Source of the DNA: CAVVIH01 sp963748295
Lineage (GTDB): Bacteria > Acidobacteriota > Vicinamibacteria > Vicinamibacterales > 2-12-FULL-66-21
DNA: 64,000 bases
Direction of reading: 5' to 3'
Assembly: GCA_963748295.1 (NCBI GenBank)
Contig: CAVVIH010000002.1
Location: forward strand, 310,001 to 374,000
Below the pieces are notes generated by a model that was given only the letters and a program-made list of their open reading frames with translations, was not told the origin of the DNA and made no database searches. A program made the position numbers and the translations under genes. Each line of letters starts with the position of its first letter. Within the stretch, counting starts at the first letter, position 1. Below are positions 35,769-42,459 of the stretch, piece after piece.

Positions 35769-36476
35769 TCAGAGCTTGTGGCGGTTGCAGTATTCCTCCA
35801 TCGCGGCGCCGTCGGCATCGAGAAACTCGACACCGGCGCGGTAGCGCGGAGGCTCGGTCGGTTTTGGCAGCTCGAACTTCGCCCAGGCGACGGCGCCGCG
35901 GAACCGCATGACGAACTCATCGGTCGGCACGCTGATCCTGACCCGCTGGTTCGGGCGAAGAATCGTCGGCGACAGCACCTGGGCGCCGATCGCCGAGAGA
36001 TCCACGACGAAGGCGCCGTTTCCATCGAGCTGAATCTCGACTCCCTTGCGGATGCGGTAGCGCGGTGCGCGCCGCGTGCCGTGCCAATCGAGCTGACGCG
36101 GCGGCTCCTCGGTGGCGACCGGCGGCGTCTGGTGCGCAACCTCGCGCGCGGCGGCGGCGGCCGGCGCCGGGGCGGGCGTTTCCACGGCAGCCTGCTTCAC
36201 CACGCGCGAGTAGTCGCCGGTGTGCGACATCACGCGCACTTCCGCATGGGCAAGCTGCTGATCGGTTTTGATCCGGTTGATCAGCGCGGCGCCGCGCGGC
36301 GTGGCGGCGAAGAGACGCTCGAGCACGATGAGCCGCGGCTTCTGCGACAGGATCGCCTGCAGCGCCTGGATTGGCTCGGTATCGGCGAAGGCAAGCAGAT
36401 CGCCTTCTTCGGCAAGACGATCGCGCAGCCCCGGCATTAAGTTTGTTGCGGCAATCACCACCGACGGCACAGACAT
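35769..36476 (-). CDS. PilZ-domain protein with degenerate receiver-like N-terminus
   Basis: 235 residues. The first ~110 (VVIAATNLMPGLRDRLAEEG through VRVMSHTGDY) look like a receiver fold, but I see no phospho-acceptor aspartate. An Ala/Pro linker follows (TPAPAPAAAAARE), then a PilZ domain with RRAPRYRI and DLSAIGAQVL, the R-x3-R and D-x-S-x2-G motifs that bind cyclic di-GMP. A c-di-GMP effector role is likely; the target is unknown. Divergent from the HAD gene. Confidence 0.82.
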   Translation of the reverse strand: MSVPSVVIAATNLMPGLRDRLAEEGDLLAFADTEPIQALQAILSQKPRLIVLERLFAATPRGAALINRIKTDQQLAHAEVRVMSHTGDYSRVVKQAAVETPAPAPAAAAAREVAHQTPPVATEEPPRQLDWHGTRRAPRYRIRKGVEIQLDGNGAFVVDLSAIGAQVLSPTILRPNQRVRISVPTDEFVMRFRGAVAWAKFELPKPTEPPRYRAGVEFLDADGAAMEEYCNRHKL

Positions 36477-36491
36477 CCATTTCAGTCTAGC

Positions 36492-37217
36492 ATGCTGCGC
36501 GCAATCCTCTTTGACCTCGACGACACGCTCTTCGATCACCGGCAGTGTGCGCGGAAGGCGCTCACCGCGGTGTACGCCAGCCACGCGTGCTTCGCTGAGA
36601 CGACGTTCGACGCGTTCGAGCGCGCGCATGCGGAGCATCTCGAAACGCTGCACGTGCAGGTCGTGAAAGGGGAGATCCAGATCGACGATGCGCGCATCGA
36701 GCGATTCCGCCGCCTGCTTGAAGCAGCCGGCGGCGACGAGCAGGCCGCCGCGCGCGCAGCCGCGGAGTATCGCGCCGCCTACGTCAAGGCACGCAGCCCG
36801 GTGCCGGGCGCCCGCGCGGTGCTGGAGCGGCTGCACGCGCATGCACGGATCGGCGTGGTCTCGAACAACCTGCTCGCCGAGCAGCGCGAGAAGATGCAGC
36901 AGTGCGGGCTGACGCCATACGTCGACGCGCTCGTCGTCTCCGAGGAGGCCGGCATCTCGAAGCCCGATCCCGCGATCTTCGCGATCGCGCTGGCCCGGCT
37001 GCAGGCCGGCGCCGGAGAAGCGGTCATGATCGGCGACTCGTGGGTCGCCGACGTCGAGGGCGCGCGCGCCGCGGGCATCCACGCGATCTGGTTCAATCCC
37101 GATGGACTGCCGTCGCCCGATCCGTCGCTCGGCGTCACCGAGCTGCGCGTGATGGAGCCGGCGGACGCCGCCGCGGACGCGATTCTCGAAAGCTATCGCC
37201 GTGCGCATCGGAATTGA
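36492..37217 (+). CDS. HAD-superfamily hydrolase
   Basis: 241 residues, class I HAD with an alpha-helical cap. Motif I is LFDLDDTLFDH, motif II VVSNN, motif III lysine in GISKPDPAIF and motif IV MIGDSWVADVEGA. It resembles YjjG/phosphoglycolate phosphatase-like enzymes; the substrate cannot be fixed from sequence. The last 17 nt overlap the GTG start of the ROK gene, indicating translational coupling to a sugar kinase and perhaps a sugar-phosphate substrate. Confidence 0.9.
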   Translation: MLRAILFDLDDTLFDHRQCARKALTAVYASHACFAETTFDAFERAHAEHLETLHVQVVKGEIQIDDARIERFRRLLEAAGGDEQAAARAAAEYRAAYVKARSPVPGARAVLERLHAHARIGVVSNNLLAEQREKMQQCGLTPYVDALVVSEEAGISKPDPAIFAIALARLQAGAGEAVMIGDSWVADVEGARAAGIHAIWFNPDGLPSPDPSLGVTELRVMEPADAAADAILESYRRAHRN

Positions 37218-38091
37218 TCTCGGCGGCACGAAGATCGAGGCGATTGCGCTCGACGGCGACGGCCACGAGCGGTTCAGGCACCGCATCCCGGCGCCGCGCA
37301 ACAGTTATGACGCCACGCTGCGCGCGATCGTCAGCCTGGTTGAAGAGGCGGAGAAAGTGATCGGCGGAGCGACCGTCGGCATCGGCATGCCCGGCGTGAT
37401 TTCGCCGGCGACCGGCCTCGTCAAGAACGCGAACTCGACCTGGCTGAACGGACGTCCGCTGAGAGAAGATCTCACACGGATCCTCGGACGCGGCGTCCGA
37501 CTCGCCAACGACGCCAACTGCTTCGCGCTTTCGGAAGCGACCGATGGCGCCGGCGCCGGGTGCCACACGGTCTTTGGCGTCATCGTCGGCACCGGAACCG
37601 GCGGCGGCATCGTCGTGGCCGGCGAGGTGCTCACGGGCCCGAACGCCGTCGCGGGCGAGTGGGGCCACAACCCGCTGCCGTGGCCCGACGCGTCCGAATG
37701 GCCGGGACCGGCCTGCTACTGCGGACGCACCGGGTGCATCGAAACATTCCTGTCAGGTCCGGGCCTCATGCGCGAGCACGCGCGCGACACCGGCGTCACG
37801 CTGACGCCAGAAACGATCGCACAACGCGCTCTGGAGGGGGATGTGGCGGCGCGTGCGTCGCTCGAACGCTACGCGCACCGCATGGCGCGAGCGCTCGCCT
37901 CCGTCATCAATCTGCTGGACCCCGACGTGGTCGTGCTCGGCGGCGGCATGTCGAACATCGAGAGCCTCTACGAGATGGTTCCCGAACTGTGGAAGCCGTA
38001 CGTGTTCTCGGATGCGGTGGCAACGCCGGTCCGCCGCGCGGTTCACGGCGACGCGAGCGGCGTGCGCGGGGCGGCCTGGCTTTGGACCTGA
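37201..38091 (+). CDS. ROK-family sugar kinase (fructokinase/N-acetylhexosamine kinase type)
   Basis: 296 residues from GTG 37201. The N-terminal ATP loop is GIDLGGTKIEAIAL, the substrate region VGIGMPGVISP and NDANCFALSEA with the catalytic Asp, then GTGTGGGIV. The zinc signature CYCGRTGCIET is complete. Residues GEWGHNPLPW are typical of NagK/Mak-like ROK kinases. Coupled to the preceding HAD hydrolase. Confidence 0.92.
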   Translation: MRIGIDLGGTKIEAIALDGDGHERFRHRIPAPRNSYDATLRAIVSLVEEAEKVIGGATVGIGMPGVISPATGLVKNANSTWLNGRPLREDLTRILGRGVRLANDANCFALSEATDGAGAGCHTVFGVIVGTGTGGGIVVAGEVLTGPNAVAGEWGHNPLPWPDASEWPGPACYCGRTGCIETFLSGPGLMREHARDTGVTLTPETIAQRALEGDVAARASLERYAHRMARALASVINLLDPDVVVLGGGMSNIESLYEMVPELWKPYVFSDAVATPVRRAVHGDASGVRGAAWLWT

Positions 38092-38098
38092 CGGATCC

Positions 38099-38140
38099 GA
38101 CGTGCGACGTGCACGTGCGACGTGCGACGTGCGACGTGCT
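38099..38140. repeat. Heptamer tandem repeat, unit CGACGTG
   Basis: The array reads CGACGTG-CGACGTG-CACGTG-CGACGTG-CGACGTG-CGACGTG: six units, one of them shortened to 6 bp, filling the 47-bp gap between the convergent ROK and thioredoxin-like stops. CACGTG cores make each unit partly self-complementary. Confidence 0.85.
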
Positions 38141-38489
38141 ACGAGGTGAGCGCTTCTGCCAGGGCGGCGGCGGTGATGCGGAAGTGCGAGGCCTTCCAGA
38201 CTGGCTTGCCGTCGCGCAGGAGAATCGCCTGCGGCGTTTCGTGACGCACGCCGAGACGCGTGGCGGCTTCGTCGGAAACATGCCGGTGGCTCTGGACGGT
38301 GATCACCTTGTAAGCGGGTGGCTTCCGGCTAAAGCCGGAAGCTACACACTCCAGGTGGCTGTGCAGCTCGTCGTACGCTTCGCAGCTGATGCCGCACGTG
38401 CGGCTGTGCTTGAAGAGCAGGACGGGCCGTTCGCGCGATTCTTCGATAGCGGCCTCGAGCGACTCGAGGTCGTGCAGATGAGTCAGCAT
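38139..38489 (-). CDS. YtxJ/BrxC-like monothiol thioredoxin-fold protein with repeat-derived insertion
   Basis: 116 residues. The thioredoxin-like start VLLFKHSRTCGISCEAYDEL carries the CGISC cysteines, and the C-terminal half (ATRLGVRHETPQAILLRDGKPVW, in parts) matches the bacillithiol-system redox family DUF2847. Residues ~48-58 (CVASGFSRKPP) are encoded by the palindromic element at 38321-38345 and have no counterpart that I recall in the family. The frame is kept, so the protein may still fold with an extended loop. Confidence 0.8.
   Translation of the reverse strand: MLTHLHDLESLEAAIEESRERPVLLFKHSRTCGISCEAYDELHSHLECVASGFSRKPPAYKVITVQSHRHVSDEAATRLGVRHETPQAILLRDGKPVWKASHFRITAAALAEALTS
38321..38345. 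repeat. REP-like palindrome GCTTCCGGC-TAAA-GCCGGAAGC inside a coding sequence
   Basis: A 25-bp element with arms CTTCCGGC/GCCGGAAG and trailing TAC. A second copy lies at 61002-61027 at the end of the PEGA gene, preceded by three related tandem units. Here it is in frame within the thioredoxin-like gene. Confidence 0.8.
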
Positions 38490-38581
38490 TCGTGTAGTGG
38501 ATTGTTGAACCGGACCGACCCGATATTTTACCGCACAGCGGCGCGCCGGATCGAGCGCGGCGGTTTCGAGCGCGGCGCGGC

Positions 38582-38878
38582 TTAGCCCGGCGCCTGATGC
38601 GATCGGGTGTGGAAGCCGGCCGCTTCCAGTTCGCGCCGCACCTCGGCGACGATCCCCGGAATATCCGGCGGCAGCTGCGTGTCCTTGTGCACCAGCCGAT
38701 CGACGTTGTAGATGCGGAACCTGATGCCTTCCATGTGGAACGCCGAGATCGCCCGCGCCAACGCGTCGGCTTCCTCGACGAGCGCCGCGACGCCCTTCTG
38801 ATCGGGCAGGGTCCGCAGCCTGGCGATCAAGGAATCGACGTGGGCCCTGGCGGTTTGACGATGGTCGGTTGTCGGCAT
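38582..38878 (-). CDS. Conserved-looking hypothetical protein
   Basis: 98 residues, no signal peptide or membrane helix, and no family recognised. The centre GVAALVEEADALARAISAFHMEGIRFRIYNVDR (in parts) and PPDIPGIVAEVRRELEAAGFHTRSH suggest a small alpha/beta protein. ATG 38878 is chosen as the first start that keeps the whole charged N-terminal helix. It is divergent from the chlorite dismutase-like gene across 25 bp. Confidence 0.55.
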   Translation of the reverse strand: MPTTDHRQTARAHVDSLIARLRTLPDQKGVAALVEEADALARAISAFHMEGIRFRIYNVDRLVHKDTQLPPDIPGIVAEVRRELEAAGFHTRSHQAPG

Positions 38879-38903
38879 AGCTAAGGAATAGAATAGCAAA
38901 CTG

Positions 38904-39656
38904 ATGTCTACCCACACTGGAACCGGACGGGACCGTATCGAGCCGCCGGATTTGAGCGAGAAGGGCGGCCGCAAGGCCGGCGTGATACAGCGGTCCGACG
39001 ACCGGCTCTTCATGCAGCTGATGGCGTTCGGCAACTGCCGAGACGCGGCCGGCGTCGCGACGTATCTTGCGGAGGCCAACATGACCGGCGTGCTTTACGA
39101 GGATCTCAACGATCCCCGCGGCATCGCCGTGGTCACGCTCGACACGGATCCGAACGCCTTCGTCGACACCGTGCGCCCGCTGTTCAATCGCGGCCCTTTT
39201 GCCGATCTGGTGTTCAAGCCGGAGCTGGCGATGTTCGGCCGCACCTACGCGCTCGGCTACGAACCCGATCTCAGGAACACGCTCGTCGATCGGCCGCGCC
39301 GCAATGTGCTGAATCCGGACTGGCAGTGGGGCGTCTGGTATCCGCTGAGGCGCAACGGCAAGTTCGCGCACCTGACCGATGAAGAGCAGCGCACCATCCT
39401 TGCGGAGCATGGCGCCCTCGGCATCAGCTTCGGCGCCGCCGATTATGCGCACGACGTCAGGCTCGCGTGCCATGGGCTGGACCGCGACGACAATGACTTC
39501 GTGATCGGCTTGATCGGAAAGGATCTGTTTCCACTGTCGGCGCTGGTCCAGGCAATGCGCAAGACGCAGCAGACGTCCCTCTATCTGGATCGGCTCGGCC
39601 CGTTCTTCATCGGCCGCGCGCGCTGGAAATCTCCCGACGGCCCGGCGCCTGCTTGA
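38904..39656 (+). CDS. Chlorite dismutase/coproheme decarboxylase-family protein
   Basis: 250 residues, apparently cytoplasmic. The C-terminal half contains HLTDEEQRTILAEHGALGI, a candidate proximal-histidine segment HDVRLACHGLDRDDNDFVIGL (in parts) and QQTSLYLDRLGPFFIGRARW, typical of Cld-fold haem proteins. Members either detoxify chlorite or decarboxylate coproheme (HemQ). Without alignment I cannot place it in a subclass, and no haem-synthesis gene is adjacent. Confidence 0.8.
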   Translation: MSTHTGTGRDRIEPPDLSEKGGRKAGVIQRSDDRLFMQLMAFGNCRDAAGVATYLAEANMTGVLYEDLNDPRGIAVVTLDTDPNAFVDTVRPLFNRGPFADLVFKPELAMFGRTYALGYEPDLRNTLVDRPRRNVLNPDWQWGVWYPLRRNGKFAHLTDEEQRTILAEHGALGISFGAADYAHDVRLACHGLDRDDNDFVIGLIGKDLFPLSALVQAMRKTQQTSLYLDRLGPFFIGRARWKSPDGPAPA

Positions 39657-39693
39657 CGAGCCGGGCGAGCTGAGGTTTAGACGCCGGAACGGT

Positions 39694-40014
39694 TCACGCC
39701 TTGCCGCGGATCTTGGCGAACCACCACCGAAGGCCGACGAAGAGGAACCGCGGATCCTTCAAGAACTCCGGCGGCTTTCCTTCGATCCCGTGGCCGACGA
39801 ATTGGAACACCCAGCCGATGACGAAGAGGGCTGCCGGCGCCATCCAGAACCCCGGGACGAAGTACGCCACCACGAAGAGCGGCAGCGAGAGGGCAATCAT
39901 CGGGATGCCCAGGGTGTGGAGAAGCCGGTTGACGGGGTGCGTGTGGCTCCGGCCGTACTGAGCGATCCAGTCCTCTGAGGTGCGGGGCGGGGAATCAGAT
40001 CTTGTTTCTTGCAC
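39694..40014 (-). CDS. DUF962/Mpo1-like small membrane protein
   Basis: 106 residues. The hallmark is SHTHPVNRLLHTLGIPMI followed by two hydrophobic segments (LSLPLFVVAYFV, APAALFVIGWVFQFVGHGIE) and FLKDPRFLFVGLRWW. Yeast Mpo1 is a 2-hydroxy fatty acid dioxygenase; bacterial roles are uncertain. The start codon GTG 40014 and first residues (QETRSD) lie within the 24-bp inverted repeat, so the original 5' end may have been altered. Confidence 0.88.
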   Translation of the reverse strand: MQETRSDSPPRTSEDWIAQYGRSHTHPVNRLLHTLGIPMIALSLPLFVVAYFVPGFWMAPAALFVIGWVFQFVGHGIEGKPPEFLKDPRFLFVGLRWWFAKIRGKA

Positions 40015-40056
40015 GCCGTCACCTTAATAGGGCGGCGTGCAAGAAACAAGATCTGA
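39995..40056. repeat. 24-bp perfect inverted repeat with 14-bp loop
   Basis: Left arm 39995-40018 (starts TCAGATCTTGTTTC) and right arm 40033-40056 (ends GAAACAAGATCTGA) are exact reverse complements. The element lies between divergent genes and contributes the start codon and first residues of the DUF962 gene. There is no transposase and no T-run, so it looks like a MITE-like or structured repeat rather than a terminator. Confidence 0.9.
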
Positions 40057-40068
40057 CCGCTGGCGCGG

Positions 40069-41046
40069 GTGTTGCTGCAATCCGACTGGGCCGCGACGCT
40101 GCGGCGCCTTAAGGATGAGGTGCACGTGCCCAATCTCAAGGGACGCCGCCCGCGGCGCCTGACCCCTGAAGAGCGAAAATCGGTCACGCACGGGGATTTC
40201 TGGATTCCCGAAGAGGAGCGCGCCATCTACCGGCGTGCGCTGGAGGCGGTCAACGCCGCCAACATTCCCTATGTCGTCGCCGGCGCCTACGCCATCTACG
40301 AACATACAGGCATCTACCGCAAGACCAAGGATCTCGATCTCTTCTTCGAGCCCAAGGCCGTGGTGCCGGCCGCGCGGGCGCTGCGCGATGCCGGCTTCGT
40401 GACGCGGCTCGAGGATCCCCACTGGCTGGGGAAGGCGACGATCGGCGACCACTTCGTCGACCTCATCTACGGCATGGGCAACGGCGTGGCCCGCATCGAC
40501 GAAGGGTGGATTCAACACAGCCGCCCCGGGATTCTCGCCGCGACCCCTGTCCGCATCGCCCCGGCTGAGGAGTTGATCTGGCATCGCCTCTTCATCGGCG
40601 AGCGTCATCGTCACGACATGTCGGACGTCGTCCATCTGATTCTGTGCCTGGGCGACACGCTCGACTGGGAGCGCATCGTGCAGCGCGCCGGCCCGCACTG
40701 GCCGCTGCTGCTGGCGCAGCTGGTGATGTTCGACTACGTCTACCCCGGTTACCGGTCGAACGTGCCCGAATGGGTAGTCAGGCAGCTGCTCGATCGCGCG
40801 CGCAACGACGCCGGCCGTGACACCGACGAGACGGACTACACGCGGGGCCCGCTGATCTCGCGCTTCAGTTTCATGATCGACGTGCGCGAGTGGGGCTTCG
40901 TCGATCCGCGTGCGGAGCTGGTGCGCGAGACGCGAAATGACCCTGACGTCCGCGCCATCGCCGAAGCGGATGTCTGGGACGAACGGGGCGAGGACCGCCT
41001 CGAGAACCGAGAGGTTGACACAGCCTTCCCTGCGCCCCAATACTGA
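40069..41046 (+). CDS. Nucleotidyltransferase-fold protein
   Basis: 325 residues from GTG 40069, just 12 bp after the inverted repeat. The NTase core is VVAGAYAIYEHTGIYRKTKDLDLFF (in parts), giving the G-x-A and D-x-D pattern of minimal nucleotidyltransferases. A downstream acidic segment ATIGDHFVDLIYG probably supplies the third carboxylate. The C-terminal half is helical and unassigned. It resembles AbiEii-type folds, but no antitoxin-like neighbour is present, so I do not call a toxin. Confidence 0.75.
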   Translation: MLLQSDWAATLRRLKDEVHVPNLKGRRPRRLTPEERKSVTHGDFWIPEEERAIYRRALEAVNAANIPYVVAGAYAIYEHTGIYRKTKDLDLFFEPKAVVPAARALRDAGFVTRLEDPHWLGKATIGDHFVDLIYGMGNGVARIDEGWIQHSRPGILAATPVRIAPAEELIWHRLFIGERHRHDMSDVVHLILCLGDTLDWERIVQRAGPHWPLLLAQLVMFDYVYPGYRSNVPEWVVRQLLDRARNDAGRDTDETDYTRGPLISRFSFMIDVREWGFVDPRAELVRETRNDPDVRAIAEADVWDERGEDRLENREVDTAFPAPQY

Positions 41047-41053
41047 GCGGCAC

Positions 41054-41503
41054 ATGGGCAAGTGGGGTTCGGCTCTCGGATGGTGGCGGGCGAAGAAACA
41101 TCCGCTGCACACGGCACTCGGTCATCTCGAGCGGGACGTGATGGAGGTCCTCTGGCGCGCCAGCGACGGCAACGGCCTGCCGGTCCGCGACGTCCAGGCG
41201 CGGCTGGGCCGCAAGATGGCCTACACCACGGTGATGACGACGCTCGACCGCCTGTTCAAGAAGGGACTCGCGACCAGGCGCCGCGAAGGACGCGCATTTT
41301 TATACACGGCCGGCCTCGCCGAGCATGAAATCGAAACGACGCTGACGGCCGGCCTGGTCGACGGTCTGCTCGCGGGCGAAGCCGCGGCGCCGCTGCTCTC
41401 CAACCTGGTCGACGTCGTCGGCAATCGTGACGACCGGCTGCTCGACGAGCTCGAGCGCCTCGTGAAGGACAAGAAGGCGAGCCTCAAAAGGAGTCAGAAG
41501 TGA
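41054..41503 (+). CDS. BlaI/MecI-family transcriptional repressor
   Basis: 149 residues. The winged helix begins LGHLERDVMEVLWRASDG, with recognition segment VRDVQARLGRKMAYTTVMTTLDRLFKKGLATRR (in parts), and ends in a small dimerisation domain. BlaI repressors are cleaved or released when their M56 partner senses a signal. The stop overlaps the GTG of the M56-like gene (GTGA), and that gene overlaps the kinase: a tightly coupled three-gene unit. Confidence 0.93.
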   Translation: MGKWGSALGWWRAKKHPLHTALGHLERDVMEVLWRASDGNGLPVRDVQARLGRKMAYTTVMTTLDRLFKKGLATRRREGRAFLYTAGLAEHEIETTLTAGLVDGLLAGEAAAPLLSNLVDVVGNRDDRLLDELERLVKDKKASLKRSQK

Positions 41504-42459
41504 GGCTCCTGCTGACGATCTTGCTGCTCGGCTTCGCCTGGTTCGCGGCCGTCAATCTGATCGCCTCTGCCGTCGTGTGGGCCGCCGGGCGGCTGATCAT
41601 CAGGCGGCAGTGGCAACCGAACGCGCAGTGGCTGCTCGCCATGCGGCTGTTTCCGGGGTGCATCGCCGCACTGTTCGTGGCAATGGTGTTCCTGCCGGCG
41701 CACCTCCGGTTCGAGCCGTCGGAATCGGACGAATCGTTCGGCCGCCTGGTGCTGACGCTGTCCGTCATGGCGATGGCGATCGTCTTGCGGTCGCTGGCAC
41801 GCGCAGCGGCAGTTGCCGCGGTCGCGCTGCGCACGCGTCGTGTCCTTGCGGCGCTGCCATCCGCCATTCCAGACGACGGCGTCACCGAGGCGTACGAAGT
41901 CGATCACTTCGCGGGGCTCTCGCTCGCAGGGGTGTTCAAGACGCGGATTCTCGTCGGCTCCGAGGCGCGCCGCGCGCTGACGCACGAAGAGCTGAACGTC
42001 GCGCTCGCGCACGAGCATGCGCACCGCGCGGCGCGCGACAACATCAAGCGCTGCGCGATGTTCTGCGCGCCGGATTTCTTCGGCTGGACCGCCACCGCAC
42101 GGGCGCTGGAACAGCGCTGGCGCGCCGACGCCGAATGCCGCGCCGATGCGCGGGCGGTCGCGGGTGACGAACGGCGCGCGGTGCAGCTCGCGTCCGCGCT
42201 GGTCAAGGTGGCGAAGCTCGCAGCGGGCGCGGGCAACCGCCTGGCGTCGCCGGTGTGGAGCGCGTTCCACGAACCGGTGCTGCTCGAGGCGCGCGTCCGC
42301 CGCCTGGTGTCGGGCGAAGCGTTGAGCACCCCGTCGCCGCGGTTCGCCAGATCGATTGTCGTCGCCTCCGTGGTTGCGCTGGCCTGGCTCGGATCCAGCG
42401 CCGGCGCGGCGGCGGAGATCCACCGCGCGACGGAAGCGCTCGTTCATTTCCTTCCTTGA
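41500..42459 (+). CDS. M56 (BlaR1-like) membrane metallopeptidase
   Basis: 319 residues. About four membrane helices (LLLTILLLGFAWFAAVNLI, LAMRLFPGCIAALFVAMVFL, LVLTLSVMAMAIVLRSL, and a last one near SIVVASVVALAWLG). The zinc site HEHAH lies in VALAHEHAHRAARDN, with the distal glutamate probably in RADAECRADARAVA. It lacks the extracellular penicillin-binding sensor domain of BlaR1, so the signal is unknown. It is coupled on both sides: GTGA with blaI and TTGA with the kinase. Confidence 0.9.
   Translation: MRLLLTILLLGFAWFAAVNLIASAVVWAAGRLIIRRQWQPNAQWLLAMRLFPGCIAALFVAMVFLPAHLRFEPSESDESFGRLVLTLSVMAMAIVLRSLARAAAVAAVALRTRRVLAALPSAIPDDGVTEAYEVDHFAGLSLAGVFKTRILVGSEARRALTHEELNVALAHEHAHRAARDNIKRCAMFCAPDFFGWTATARALEQRWRADAECRADARAVAGDERRAVQLASALVKVAKLAAGAGNRLASPVWSAFHEPVLLEARVRRLVSGEALSTPSPRFARSIVVASVVALAWLGSSAGAAAEIHRATEALVHFLP

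Noticed and set aside
38099..38140. CRISPR-like array
   Set aside because: The unit is only 7 bp with no spacers and no cas genes; it is a simple heptamer tandem repeat.
40069..41046. AbiE-type toxin-antitoxin pair
   Set aside because: The nucleotidyltransferase-fold gene has no antitoxin neighbour; the next gene is a BlaI repressor belonging to the M56/kinase unit.
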